Part shown: positions 1-8,338 of the stretch, piece after piece
Position numbering within the stretch: the first letter of the stretch is position 1
Layout of the letters: each line of letters starts with the position of its first letter
Assembly (NCBI RefSeq): GCF_032678705.1
Contig: NZ_JAVTSS010000001.1
Span: forward strand, 1,736,001 to 1,800,000
DNA: 64,000 nt
From: Pedobacter frigiditerrae
GTDB lineage: Bacteria > Bacteroidota > Bacteroidia > Sphingobacteriales > Sphingobacteriaceae
Direction: 5' to 3'
Made by a program: the position numbers and the translations under genes
The notes under the pieces: generated by a model
What the model was told of the DNA's origin: nothing
The model's input: only the letters and a program-made list of their open reading frames with translations
Database searches by the model: none

Positions 1-15
1 CAATTTGTCTCTAAA

Positions 16-624
16 ATGGATTTATTCAACACTCAACCTGCTCAAAACATTAATCTTTTACCAGAAGGTGGAACAGTAAATTATTATGGAAAAATTATGT
101 CTAATCAACAGGCTAATCATTATTATAATTGTCTTTTAGAAACCATTGAGTGGAAAAATGATGAAGCTGTGATTTTTGGAAAACATATCCTTACCAAAAG
201 AAAAGTGGCTTGGTATGGAGATTATCCATTCGAATATACTTACTCTAATGTAACCAAACAGGCTTTAATTTGGACTAAAGAATTATTAGAATTAAAGGCA
301 CTGGCAGAGGATAAATCTGGTGAAACCTACAATTCGTGTTTATTAAATTTATATCACAGTGGTGATGAAGGAATGGCTTGGCATAGCGATGGGGAAAAGG
401 ATTTAAAGAAAAATGGAGCCATCGGTTCTATGAGTTTTGGCGCAGAGCGGAAATTTGCATTTAAACATAAAGAGACTAAACAAATTGTTTCTTTAATCTT
501 AGAAAATGGAAGTTTACTGGTGATGAAGGATGAAACTCAAACCAATTGGCTGCATCGCTTACCGCCAACAAAGTTGATCAACAAACCAAGAGTTAATTTA
601 ACCTTTAGAAGTATTGTTCGTTAA
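16..624 (+). CDS. AlkB-type 2-oxoglutarate/Fe(II) dioxygenase
   Basis: Probable oxidative demethylase that repairs alkylated DNA or RNA bases in the cytosol using Fe(II), oxygen and 2-oxoglutarate. The 202-aa protein shows the family's iron site: H123 and D125 (WHSDGE) and H180 (NWLHRLP). The 2-oxoglutarate contacts follow as R192 and R198 in RVNLTFR. The tyrosine-rich segment near residues 66-77 (WYGDYPFEYTYS) fits the base-binding lid seen in small bacterial AlkB and ALKBH2-like proteins. The ATG at 16 is the first in frame, but the window begins just upstream, so a longer N-terminus cannot be excluded. It converges on the RNase Z gene with one base between the two stop codons. The family call is firm; the exact lesion repaired is not readable. 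Confidence 0.9.
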   Translation: MDLFNTQPAQNINLLPEGGTVNYYGKIMSNQQANHYYNCLLETIEWKNDEAVIFGKHILTKRKVAWYGDYPFEYTYSNVTKQALIWTKELLELKALAEDKSGETYNSCLLNLYHSGDEGMAWHSDGEKDLKKNGAIGSMSFGAERKFAFKHKETKQIVSLILENGSLLVMKDETQTNWLHRLPPTKLINKPRVNLTFRSIVR

Positions 625-625
625 A

Positions 626-1537
626 TTATATCTCAAAGGTTAATCCTTCAATAGCAAGCTCAGTTTTAGGGAATACTGTTTTTGCTTCATCCAATAACTC
701 ACTTAAAGTCTTATATCTTGATGAAAAATGTCCAATCAGCAACTTCTTAGCACCAACTATTTGAGCGATTTCTGCTGCTTGTAGTGCAGTTGTGTGATGT
801 GTTTCTTTTGCTCTATCTAACATTTCATGCAAGAATGTAGCCTCATGATAAAGTGTGTCGCAACCTTTTATGGTTTCGAAATAGCGTTCATCAAATAAGG
901 TATCCGAACAATATGCATAAGATTTTGGTTCTGCAGAATCTGTAGTGTAATCTAAATTCTTAATGACATCACCATTGGGCAAATCTAAATCAACCCCTCG
1001 TTTTAATAATGGATATAATTCTACAGGGATATTATCTTGTTCCAATTTATCAATCAAGAGTTTTCTTAATCGCTTTTTCTCAGTAAACTTAAAACCAGTA
1101 CAAGGAATGCGGTGATTTAAAATAATCGTTTCTACAGTAACGTCATTATTTTGGAAAATTACACCACTTTGAGTGGTATCCGTATAAAAATATACCAGCT
1201 CATATTTCAAATGTGTATCTGAATGTTTAAACTGAAGCTCAAGTATTTCTTGTAAAGCCGCAGGGCCATAAATGTAAAGAGGTTTTATACGACCATTTAG
1301 ATGCATACTAGAAAGCAATCCAATTAACCCAAAGTAATGGTCGCCATGTAAGTGACTAATAAAAATATAGTCAATTTTAGAAGCTTTAAGGTTAAACTTA
1401 ATTAACTGCTGTTGCGTTCCTTCGGCACAATCAATTAAATAAAACTTTTCATTACAATTTAATAATTGAGCTGTTGGATTTCTATTGTGAACCGGAGTAG
1501 CCGAGCTGCTACCCAAAATGGTTACTTCAAATTTCAT
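626..1537 (-). CDS. rnz: Ribonuclease Z (tRNA 3' processing endonuclease)
   Basis: Zinc-dependent endonuclease of the metallo-beta-lactamase fold that trims the 3' trailer of tRNA precursors. The 303-aa length matches the short bacterial RNase Z form. The metal motif HLHGDH gives H62, H64, D66 and H67. Other ligands are H142 (NHRIPCTGF), D212 (CSDT) and H270 (IGHFSSRY). The insertion around residues 150-195 corresponds to the flexible arm that holds tRNA. It lies six bases after the STAS-domain gene on the same strand, so the two are probably co-transcribed. All motifs are intact and no alternative family fits. Confidence 0.96.
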   Translation of the reverse strand: MKFEVTILGSSSATPVHNRNPTAQLLNCNEKFYLIDCAEGTQQQLIKFNLKASKIDYIFISHLHGDHYFGLIGLLSSMHLNGRIKPLYIYGPAALQEILELQFKHSDTHLKYELVYFYTDTTQSGVIFQNNDVTVETIILNHRIPCTGFKFTEKKRLRKLLIDKLEQDNIPVELYPLLKRGVDLDLPNGDVIKNLDYTTDSAEPKSYAYCSDTLFDERYFETIKGCDTLYHEATFLHEMLDRAKETHHTTALQAAEIAQIVGAKKLLIGHFSSRYKTLSELLDEAKTVFPKTELAIEGLTFEI

Positions 1538-1543
1538 TAGAAG

Positions 1544-1930
1544 TTATCCTTTATCTACACCTCCACGTAATTCTTTCTCTATTTCTTCCATAAAGATTAA
1601 ATCTGTGGCTTCATCTAATTTATTTACAAACGTAACTGAATTATGAAGGTTTGACATCTTAACAATTTTTGCAATTGAATTGTTAACCCCTGTAACAACA
1701 AAAACACCTCCAGCACTTTTACAAAGTCTATCTCCTACTAAAAGACAGCTTAAATCCTGTGAATCATTACATTCTTCTACAACAGATAAGTCTAAAACTA
1801 TATTACGATAGCCTTCAGTATTTAACAAAATAAATTCTGATTTTAATGCAGGCGTGTTGTCGTTGGTGAACCTTGGCTCGTCCAATTTTAGAACAACATA
1901 TTTTTCGTGTTTATCTGTAGAGAATTTCAT
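1544..1930 (-). CDS. STAS-domain protein (anti-sigma factor antagonist-like)
   Basis: A 128-aa single-domain protein with the alternating strand/helix pattern of STAS proteins. The ILLNTEGYRNIVLDLSVVEECNDSQ stretch, residues about 34-58, corresponds to the core strand and the loop that in SpoIIAA-type antagonists carries the phosphorylated serine. Here that loop reads CNDSQDLSCLL, so S57 or S61 could be the modified residue, but this cannot be settled by eye. Such proteins usually act in cytosolic partner-switching cascades with a serine kinase and phosphatase. Neither is present nearby. Being the upstream gene of the pair with rnz suggests only shared transcription, not shared function. Confidence 0.75.
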   Translation of the reverse strand: MKFSTDKHEKYVVLKLDEPRFTNDNTPALKSEFILLNTEGYRNIVLDLSVVEECNDSQDLSCLLVGDRLCKSAGGVFVVTGVNNSIAKIVKMSNLHNSVTFVNKLDEATDLIFMEEIEKELRGGVDKG

Positions 1931-1965
1931 GATATGGTATTTTATTTAAACGAAAGTAACGATTA

Positions 1966-2919
1966 TTAATTTGATAATAAATCCTTAATAGCATTTATCA
2001 CATTTTGTTCTATTCTATTTACAATACTTGATGATGGGTTTTTAACAAACTTTTCGCCAACAATTTGCTCGTATAATTCTATGTAACGCTCTGAAATTGA
2101 ATTCACAATCTCTGGTGTCATTTCAGGAATAAATTGCCCGTCTTTACCTTGAAAATTATTTTCAATTAACCATTTGCGTACAAATTCTTTAGACAATTGT
2201 TTTTGAGGCTCATTATTGTTTTGTCTTTCTTCATAACCATCAGCATAAAAATAACGAGATGAGTCTGGCGTATGAATTTCATCAATCAAATAAATCGTAT
2301 CGCCAACTTTACCGAACTCATATTTGGTATCAACCAAAATCAATCCTCGCTCTGCGGCCATTTCTGTACCTCTTTTGTATAAAGCTTGGGTATAATTCTC
2401 TAAATTTTCGTAATCAACTAAAGAGACAATTCCTTTTGCTAAAATATCTTGTTTAGAAATATCTTCATCATGGCCAACAGCAGCCTTTGTGGTTGGAGTG
2501 ATAATTGGTGTAGGTAACTTATCGTTTTCTTTTAGTCCTTCTGGCAATTCAACCCCACAAACGCTTCGTCTACCTGCGCTATATTCACGCCAAGCATGAC
2601 CAGCTAAGTATCCCCTAATTACCATTTCAACCTTGTAAGGCTCACATATTCTGCCAATGGTAACCATTTCATCAGGTGTGGATAAAACCCAGTTAGGAAC
2701 GATGTCTTTTGTAGCAGCTAAAAATTTAGCAGCAATTTGATTTAAAACTTGTCCTTTAAACGGAATTGCTTCTGGCAAAACAACATCAAATGCTGATATC
2801 CTGTCTGTTACAACCATTGCCATCAATTGGTCGTCTATCGTATAAACATCACGCACTTTACCTTTATAAAAATTGGTTTGTTGCGGGAAATTAAAATGGG
2901 TTTCTTTGATTGCTTTCAT
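1966..2919 (-). CDS. purC: Phosphoribosylaminoimidazole-succinocarboxamide synthase
   Basis: SAICAR synthetase, step eight of de novo purine synthesis; it joins aspartate to CAIR using ATP in the cytosol. The 317-aa protein contains the family signatures GKVRDVY near the N-terminus (ATP loop), then [16 protein letters not shown] and LVDTKYEFG with downstream [10 protein letters not shown]. An upstream in-frame ATG at 2982 would add 21 residues encoded by ATATGAGAT-type repeat DNA, so I chose the ATG at 2917-2919, which starts [12 protein letters not shown] as expected for Bacteroidota PurC. It is a single gene flanked by repeats, with the PhoH-like gene and its terminator upstream. Confidence 0.96.
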   Translation of the reverse strand: MKAIKETHFNFPQQTNFYKGKVRDVYTIDDQLMAMVVTDRISAFDVVLPEAIPFKGQVLNQIAAKFLAATKDIVPNWVLSTPDEMVTIGRICEPYKVEMVIRGYLAGHAWREYSAGRRSVCGVELPEGLKENDKLPTPIITPTTKAAVGHDEDISKQDILAKGIVSLVDYENLENYTQALYKRGTEMAAERGLILVDTKYEFGKVGDTIYLIDEIHTPDSSRYFYADGYEERQNNNEPQKQLSKEFVRKWLIENNFQGKDGQFIPEMTPEIVNSISERYIELYEQIVGEKFVKNPSSSIVNRIEQNVINAIKDLLSN

Positions 2920-2930
2920 CGGGTATAAAA

Positions 2931-2974
2931 ATATGAAAAAGATATGAGATGTGAGATATGAGATATGAGACTTC
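2931..2974. repeat. Short tandem ATATGAGAT-type microrepeat
   Basis: About 44 bases between purC and the PhoH-like gene consist of degenerate tandem units of the form GATATGAGAT. They create a spurious in-frame N-terminal extension of purC. The unit is AT-rich and not self-complementary. Confidence 0.6.
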
Positions 2975-3070
2975 CTTTGCAAATACTGTGTTTAATACAT
3001 TATCAAGGACTTAACTTAAAACAAAGAGCAAAAGTCGGAAAGAAGAAGTCCAAAGTATTAGCTTTAAAAC

Positions 3071-3110
3071 AAAAAATCCGAAGAAAAAACTTACATTCTT
3101 TTCTTCGGAT
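3071..3110 (-). terminator. Intrinsic terminator of the PhoH-like gene
   Basis: Read on the minus strand, ATCCGAAGAAAA (rc of 3099-3110) pairs with TTTTCTTCGGAT (rc of 3076-3087) across an 11-base loop, and a T tract follows. It begins 20 bases past the PhoH-like stop codon and fits a rho-independent terminator separating that gene from purC. Confidence 0.75.
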
Positions 3111-3129
3111 CTCTCTAAAAAATTTGTGC

Positions 3130-4086
3130 TTACTGAATATCTCCGTAAGCTTTAAGTATTGCTTTAACTAATTTATGCCTTACCACATCATCTCCATTTA
3201 AGTAAATGATATCTATGCCTTTAATTTCTTCTAAAATACGAAGCGCATTATGCAAGCCAGACTGTGCTTTTTTAGGTAAATCTATTTGAGTCACATCACC
3301 AGTTACAATAAATTTTGCTGTTGGCCCCATACGGGTCAAGAACATTTTTAATTGCAAATCTGTCGAGTTTTGTGCCTCATCTAAAATCACAAAACAGTTA
3401 TCCAAAGTTCTCCCACGCATAAATGCCAAAGGCGCTACTTCGATAGTTCTGTTTTCTAAGTATAGTTTTAGTTTTTCTGGCGGAATCATGTCGTCCAAAG
3501 CATCATAAAGTGGACGTAAATATGGGTCTACCTTTTCTTTTAGGTCGCCTGGTAAAAATCCAAGGCTCTCTCCCGCTTCTACAGCTGGTCTCGTTAAAAT
3601 GATTCTTTTGATTTCCTTATTCTTCAAAGCCCTTACTGCTAAAGCTACAGCTGTATAGGTTTTTCCAGTTCCGGCAGGGCCGATGGCAAAGAGCACATCG
3701 TTTTTACCTATGCTATCAACCATTTTACGCTGATTAGCTGTACGAGCTTTAATCATTAAGCCATGATTCCCAAAAACGATAACCTCACCTGTATTGGCTG
3801 CCGTTGGAGCATCATCAGGTTTTGCAGCAGTTTTTTTAGAACCTAAAATAGCTTCTACATCGTTATGTGAAAGCGTTCTGTACTTTTCAAGATGAGCAAC
3901 TAGTTGTTCGAACTTTTGCTCAAAAGCCTTAAGCTCAGCCTCATCGCCCAACGCTTTTACGTCATTTCCTCTTGCTACAATTTTTAATTTTGGGAAAGCA
4001 GATTTGATTAACTCATAATGCTCATTGTTGGCACCCCAAAATTGTACTTGGTCTGTTGTTTCTAATGTTAGCTTTAGTTCGTTCAA
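3130..4086 (-). CDS. PhoH-like P-loop ATPase
   Basis: Cytosolic ATPase of the PhoH family, whose C-terminal half resembles a superfamily 1 helicase core; members have been linked to RNA handling and stress, but the precise role is unsettled. In this 318-aa protein residues 1-110 form a KH-like N-terminal part. The Walker A loop is G136-PAGTGKT-T143, and the Walker B is FVILDEAQ with D236 and E237. TGDVTQIDLP near residue 262 is the following conserved ATPase motif. Length and motif spacing are typical. It is divergent from the DUF62 gene with 102 bases between starts; that space holds a TAGGC-GATTT-GCCTA inverted repeat at 4141-4155. Confidence 0.93.
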   Translation of the reverse strand: MNELKLTLETTDQVQFWGANNEHYELIKSAFPKLKIVARGNDVKALGDEAELKAFEQKFEQLVAHLEKYRTLSHNDVEAILGSKKTAAKPDDAPTAANTGEVIVFGNHGLMIKARTANQRKMVDSIGKNDVLFAIGPAGTGKTYTAVALAVRALKNKEIKRIILTRPAVEAGESLGFLPGDLKEKVDPYLRPLYDALDDMIPPEKLKLYLENRTIEVAPLAFMRGRTLDNCFVILDEAQNSTDLQLKMFLTRMGPTAKFIVTGDVTQIDLPKKAQSGLHNALRILEEIKGIDIIYLNGDDVVRHKLVKAILKAYGDIQ

Positions 4087-4188
4087 AATATTGTATTTTT
4101 ATTTAGGAGTGTATATTTTGATTTAAAAATTGAATATTTGTAGGCGATTTGCCTATACACAAGAATAAGAATAAATATTGAATTTTTA

Positions 4189-4968
4189 ATGGCGATAATA
4201 ACTTTAACAACAGATTTAGGTTCCAAAGATTTTTATCAGGCTGCTTTGAAAGGTAGTATCCTGAATATCTTGCCTACAGCTAATATTGTCGACATTACCC
4301 ATGAAGTTCCATCATTTAATATTTCTTATGCTGCCTTTGTTTTAAAGAATGCTTATCCATATTTCCCTAAAAATACAGTTCACTTAATTGGTATTGATTC
4401 GGTATTTAGCGAGAATACAAAATACATCGCCTTGCGTTATAAAGACCACTATTTTGTTGGTGCCGATAACGGGATATTTTCTTTATTATTGGATGAAGCT
4501 CCTGATGAATTAGTGGAGTTAAATATCATGCAAGATTTAAAATATTTACACTTTCCATTAGTAGATATTTTTGTAAAAGCGGCCATTCATTTAGCTAAAG
4601 GTGGCAAATTAAAAGAGATTGGCGTACCTACAGGAGATATTGAGCAAAGGATGCTTCTACATCCTGTTATAGAGCGAGATATCATAAGAGGAAGCGTAAT
4701 TTATATTGATACTTTTTGTAATGTAATTACAAATATTACTAAGGACCTTTTTACCAAGATACAACGCAATAGAGACTTCACTCTGTACTTTAGAAAAAGC
4801 GAAACCATCACTCAATTAAGCTGGCATTATAACGAAGTTCCAGAGGGAGAAAAGCTGTGTTTATTTGGTATTAGTAACCATTTAGAAATTGCCATTAACA
4901 AAGGCAAAGCTAGTGGTTTATTAGGCCTACATCTAAGCGATATTGTAAGGGTTGAGTTTCATCCTTAA
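4189..4968 (+). CDS. SAM hydroxide adenosyltransferase (DUF62 / chlorinase-fluorinase fold)
   Basis: Cytosolic enzyme of the DUF62 family. Characterised non-halogenating members cleave S-adenosylmethionine with water into adenosine and methionine. The 259-aa protein begins with the family hallmark TLTTDLGSKDFYQAALKG and ITHEVPSFNI (residues 4-46). FVGADNGIFSLLL near residue 90 and the C-terminal FGISNHLEIAINKGKASGLLGL form the SAM pocket and second domain. The halogenase-specific insertion near residue 90-110 is not evident, so hydrolysis rather than halogenation is the better guess. It stands alone on its strand. Confidence 0.88.
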   Translation: MAIITLTTDLGSKDFYQAALKGSILNILPTANIVDITHEVPSFNISYAAFVLKNAYPYFPKNTVHLIGIDSVFSENTKYIALRYKDHYFVGADNGIFSLLLDEAPDELVELNIMQDLKYLHFPLVDIFVKAAIHLAKGGKLKEIGVPTGDIEQRMLLHPVIERDIIRGSVIYIDTFCNVITNITKDLFTKIQRNRDFTLYFRKSETITQLSWHYNEVPEGEKLCLFGISNHLEIAINKGKASGLLGLHLSDIVRVEFHP

Positions 4969-5010
4969 AAGGTAAAAGACTAAAGCAGAAAGACCAAAGC
5001 ATATATGTTA

Positions 5011-5091
5011 GTCACACTGAGCGTAGTCGAAGTGTTTAATTAAAGGTCTTCGACTCCCGATGAAATCGGGACAGCTTCGCTCAGACTGACA
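5011..5091. repeat. Palindromic intergenic repeat, GTCACACTGAGCG family
   Basis: An imperfect long hairpin: GTCACACTGAGCG at 5011 pairs with CGCTCAGACTGAC ending at 5091, with inner AGTCGAAGT/CTTCGACT. A nested TCCCGATGAAATCGGGA sits at 5055-5071. The element lies 42 bases after the DUF62 gene and is preceded by a GACTAAAGCAGAAAGACCAAAGC microrepeat. It could end or stabilise transcripts, but I see only the fold. Confidence 0.7.
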
Positions 5092-5108
5092 TTAACTTAA
5101 TATATTAT

Positions 5109-5393
5109 ATGCTAGTTCGTATTGTAAAAATGCACTTCACTCCTGCTTATGTTGATGAATTTAAGATTCTATTTAACAACATCAAACTATTGATATCAAA
5201 TTTTGAGGGATGCAAAGGTGTTAAGTTATTGCAACACGAAACGGATGAAACCATCTTTTTTACGATCAGTAAATGGCAAAGTGCTGATGATTTAGAAAAC
5301 TATAGAAAGTCTAATTTGTTTATAGAAACATGGGCAAAAGTTAGACCAAATTTCAGTAGTAAAGCCGAAGCTTGGAGTTTATTAGAACAATAA
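5109..5393 (+). CDS. Antibiotic biosynthesis monooxygenase (ABM) domain protein
   Basis: A 94-aa dimeric ferredoxin-like alpha+beta barrel protein. MLVRIVKMHFTPAYVDEFKILF followed by FEGCKGVKLLQHE and ISKWQSADDLENYRKSNLF is the standard ABM layout. Family members range from quinol monooxygenases to heme-degrading proteins and many have no known activity. No heme-ligating signature stands out, so the substrate is unknown. It is followed seven bases later by the 177-aa membrane protein gene, suggesting one transcript with that gene and the 48-aa small gene. Confidence 0.78.
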   Translation: MLVRIVKMHFTPAYVDEFKILFNNIKLLISNFEGCKGVKLLQHETDETIFFTISKWQSADDLENYRKSNLFIETWAKVRPNFSSKAEAWSLLEQ

Positions 5394-5400
5394 AAACATC

Positions 5401-5934
5401 ATGATGATAAAAAAACTATTTTTTTTAACGCTAATCATTTTATCAACTTTAAAAATAAATGCACAAGATACGTCTGCGTATGAAATTCAGCGTGCTAAAA
5501 TAAATGCATTACTGGCTCAAAGAAGTGCAAATTTCGGGCAATATGATGCTAGCTTGAATGCTAGGACGGGTATTTTCGGTTTTCAAACTAAAAGAGATAT
5601 TAGAAACTCAAATGAAATTCTACGACAGATAGCATTAAATGATAATGATATTTTTAAGGAACTTAAGATTTTATTAGACTACAAGGATTTGCAGGTTGAG
5701 CAAGTTAAAACCGCAGTAAATACAACTTCGGAAAGTATTTTAAACTATAGAAAGACAATCAAAGATTTACAAGACCAAAATCAGACACTAAGTGATAATT
5801 TAGCTAAAGCAGAAGGCGCAAGTAGCATTGCTCATATTTTTATGTTTATCTTTTTAATTGGCTGTATTGCATTAGCTTATGTTTTATATCAAAAGATTAA
5901 ATTGCTAAAGCGATATGAAAAAACAAGCATTTAA
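5401..5934 (+). CDS. Exported coiled-coil protein with C-terminal membrane anchor, unknown function
   Basis: I do not recognise a functional family. The 177-aa protein has an N-terminal signal peptide (MMIKKLFFLTLIILSTLKINAQ, cleavage after residue 21 or so), a helical middle, a coiled coil at about residues 100-140 rich in Q, K, D and N, and one hydrophobic segment at about 143-163 with a short KIKLLKRYEK tail. The topology suggests a periplasmic coiled-coil domain tethered by a C-terminal helix. The start could be either of two adjacent ATGs (5401 or 5404). Its last 20 bases overlap the following 48-aa gene, so translation is probably coupled. Confidence 0.65.
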   Translation: MMIKKLFFLTLIILSTLKINAQDTSAYEIQRAKINALLAQRSANFGQYDASLNARTGIFGFQTKRDIRNSNEILRQIALNDNDIFKELKILLDYKDLQVEQVKTAVNTTSESILNYRKTIKDLQDQNQTLSDNLAKAEGASSIAHIFMFIFLIGCIALAYVLYQKIKLLKRYEKTSI

Positions 5935-6061
5935 GCTCTTAGTAAAGTTGAATAAGGTTTTACTGCCAAGTTACTACAAGAAAGACCCAATGAAATTAAC
6001 CACATTTCAAAAGGCGGTTTTAGGTTTTAAATATTGGGCTTTGATGAATTCACTCGAATAA
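5915..6061 (+). CDS. Conserved 48-aa small basic protein
   Basis: A short open frame (MKKQAFKLLVKLNKVLLP, then SYYKKDPMKLTTFQKAVLGF and KYWALMNSLE) overlaps the end of the preceding gene by 20 bases. I recall very similar 45-50-aa proteins across Bacteroidota with the same plan: a basic helical start, LLPSYxKK, a middle DPMKLT or DLxKAS segment, and a GxxYWxxxxxLD/E end. They are often annotated SsrA-binding protein, probably by propagated error, because the real SmpB is about 150 aa and unrelated. The overlap, the basic start and the remembered conservation support a real gene. The function is unknown. It sits beside serA and serC, though on the other strand. Confidence 0.72.
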   Translation: MKKQAFKLLVKLNKVLLPSYYKKDPMKLTTFQKAVLGFKYWALMNSLE

Positions 6062-6138
6062 TAAGCTTAAAGCAAAAAGATTAAAGCACCTAGGAGGTTA
6101 CAATTACGCTTTAGTCTTTTTGCTTTGGTCTTTAGTCT
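6062..6138. repeat. GTCTTTAG / CTAAAGC microrepeat between convergent genes
   Basis: Degenerate CTTTAGTCTTT units and their complements (AAAGCAAAAAGATTAAAGC at 6066-6084 against GCTTTAGTCTTTTTGCTTT at 6109-6127) form an imperfect hairpin between the 48-aa gene and serA. It may serve as a bidirectional transcript end. A related motif precedes the repeat at 5011. Confidence 0.55.
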
Positions 6139-7092
6139 TTAGTCTTTCTTAAAATGGTCAATAATTAAATTAGCCAATTCAGTTCCAATTCTTTCTTGAG
6201 CCTCATTAGTTGAAGCCCCAATATGAGGAGTTAAAGATATTTTTGGGTGAGTTAATAATGCAGCTAACGGCGTTGGTTCGTTATCGAAAACATCTAGACC
6301 AGCGAAAGCTACTTTACCTGAATCTAAAGCGTTAATTAAAGCTTCTTCATCAATTGTACCACCACGAGAACAGTTTACAATTCCTACGCCTGGTTTCATT
6401 GCATCAAATTCTGCAGCGCCTAAAATTGGCTTATCTGCAAATGGTGTATGCAATGATATAAAGTCACTCTGTGCAATAACTTCAGCTAAGCTTACAGTTT
6501 GTACAGGAATATCTACTTTAATTCCTCCTTGCAAGTTTAAAGTAATGTTGCCGCTAAATGGAAATAAATCATAAGCTAAAACATTCATTCCTAAACCTAA
6601 AGCTACACTTGCTGTTTCTCTTCCAATTCTACCAAAACCAATAATACCAATTGTTTTGCCTCTTAGCTCGATACCTTTTGCATAAGCTTTCTTCAAATCG
6701 TTAAATTTGGTTGCCCCCTCTACTGGCATCTTACGATTTGCATCTTGCAAGAAACGAACACCAGTAAACAAATGTGAAAAAACCAATTCAGCTACTGATA
6801 AAGATGAAGCAGCTGGTGTATTTACTACATTTACACCTTTACCACGAGCGTAATCAACGTCGATATTATCCATTCCAACACCACCTCTACCAATTAATTT
6901 GATATTCGGACAAGCATCAATTAATGCTGCTCTAACTTTAGTTGCGCTACGAACAGTAATTGCATCGTAATTTAATAATGCTTCGGCTAATTGGTCTTGA
7001 GGAATTGTTTGTGTATCAACCTGAAAACCTGCATCTTCTAATAATTGTTTCCCAATTGGGTCTATGCCGTCGTTGGCAAGTATCTTAATCAT
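6139..7092 (-). CDS. serA: D-3-phosphoglycerate dehydrogenase (short form)
   Basis: First step of serine synthesis: oxidises 3-phosphoglycerate to 3-phosphohydroxypyruvate with NAD. The 317-aa protein is the short class without intervening or ACT domains, so the C-terminal serine feedback domain of E. coli SerA is absent. The Rossmann loop is G152-F-G-R-I-G157. The catalytic triad of D-2-hydroxyacid dehydrogenases is R243 (CSRGG), E272 (DNEP) and H290 (TPHIG). It follows serC on the same strand with 68 bases between, matching consecutive pathway steps. Because the family is broad, substrate assignment rests on this neighbour. Confidence 0.93.
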   Translation of the reverse strand: MIKILANDGIDPIGKQLLEDAGFQVDTQTIPQDQLAEALLNYDAITVRSATKVRAALIDACPNIKLIGRGGVGMDNIDVDYARGKGVNVVNTPAASSLSVAELVFSHLFTGVRFLQDANRKMPVEGATKFNDLKKAYAKGIELRGKTIGIIGFGRIGRETASVALGLGMNVLAYDLFPFSGNITLNLQGGIKVDIPVQTVSLAEVIAQSDFISLHTPFADKPILGAAEFDAMKPGVGIVNCSRGGTIDEEALINALDSGKVAFAGLDVFDNEPTPLAALLTHPKISLTPHIGASTNEAQERIGTELANLIIDHFKKD

Positions 7093-7160
7093 ATCTTTTT
7101 TATGTTTTCATTTGGAAGGACATTGTTTTTACAGCAATTACCTTCCAAAACTTAATTAAA

Positions 7161-8237
7161 CTACTTATTGCTTTTGTTATAATTTTCTTCGAAAGTTTGC
7201 ATTAAATCTATTAAAGCGTGAACGCTGGTAATAGGAAGTGCATTATACATTGATGCTCTGAATCCACCAACGCTTCTGTGCCCTTTCAATCCTTCAAAAC
7301 CATTATCATCGGCAAATTTGGAGAATGACTTTTCTAGTTCAGGATTTTCCATTACAAAACAAATATTCATTCTAGAACGGTCTTCAACAGCACAAGTTCC
7401 TTTAAATAATGGATTTCTATCTATTTCTTTATATAGAGCATCAGCTTTTGCTTTATTTTCTTTTTCAATTTCGGCAATGCCACCTTTAGATTTTAACCAA
7501 TTTAAGTTTAGCATAGCCACATAAATTGAAAATACAGGTGGGGTATTGTACATTGAATCGTTATCCTTGTAAGATGCATAGTCTAACATAGATGGAATTG
7601 CTCTTCCACTTTTGCCTAAAATTTCATCTTTAACAATTACAATTGTTAATCCGGCAGGGCCGATGTTTTTTTGAGCTCCAGCATAGATTATATCGTATTT
7701 AGAGACATCAATTACATGGCTCATGATATCAGATGACATGTCGCAAACTATAGGAACGTTAGTCTCTGGTAGATTGAACAATTCTGTCCCGTAGATGGTA
7801 TTATTTGAAGTGTAATGAAAATATACACTATCTTCTGGGATTTCGTAATCTTTAGGAATGAAAGTAAAATTAGCTTCTTTAGAGGTAGCAACTACATTTG
7901 CTTTTCCAAAATTTTTAACCTCTTTAATCGCCTTGTTTGCCCAAACACCAGTTTCTAAATAAGCAGCTGTTTTTCCCTCTGGCAATAAGTTCATTGGAAC
8001 CATTGCAAATTGCAAACTTGCGCCACCTTGTAAAAATAAAACAGAGTATCCAGATGGTACATTTAAAAGTTCTTTTACCAATTTATTAGCTTCTGCCATC
8101 ACTTCCTCAAATTCAGGGCTACGATGCGAAATTTCTAAAATTGATAAACCGTCTTTAAAATCTAAAACAGCTCTAGAAGCTTGTTTAAATACCTCTTGTG
8201 GTAAAATACAAGGGCCTGCACCAAAATTATGTCTCAT
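7161..8237 (-). CDS. serC: 3-phosphoserine / phosphohydroxythreonine aminotransferase
   Basis: PLP-dependent class V aminotransferase making phosphoserine from 3-phosphohydroxypyruvate and glutamate; it can also serve in PLP synthesis. The 358-aa length is normal. The start [13 protein letters not shown] is the SerC hallmark, HRSPEF follows at residue 38, and the PLP lysine is K190 in [11 protein letters not shown]. The C-terminal [15 protein letters not shown] motif binds the substrate phosphate. It is transcribed ahead of serA. Confidence 0.96.
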   Translation of the reverse strand: MRHNFGAGPCILPQEVFKQASRAVLDFKDGLSILEISHRSPEFEEVMAEANKLVKELLNVPSGYSVLFLQGGASLQFAMVPMNLLPEGKTAAYLETGVWANKAIKEVKNFGKANVVATSKEANFTFIPKDYEIPEDSVYFHYTSNNTIYGTELFNLPETNVPIVCDMSSDIMSHVIDVSKYDIIYAGAQKNIGPAGLTIVIVKDEILGKSGRAIPSMLDYASYKDNDSMYNTPPVFSIYVAMLNLNWLKSKGGIAEIEKENKAKADALYKEIDRNPLFKGTCAVEDRSRMNICFVMENPELEKSFSKFADDNGFEGLKGHRSVGGFRASMYNALPITSVHALIDLMQTFEENYNKSNK

Positions 8238-8338
8238 TATATATTAAGTTTTATTAATTGTTGTTCAATTTTTCTTTAAAGGCATTAATGAGCTCGCAAG
8301 CTCGGTTTATGATGGTAAATCTAGTAAATTAGTAGGAC

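Noticed and set aside
2965-3171. 68-aa open frame antisense to the PhoH-like terminator region
   Set aside because: Low-complexity lysine-rich translation covering a terminator hairpin and the 3' end of a real gene.
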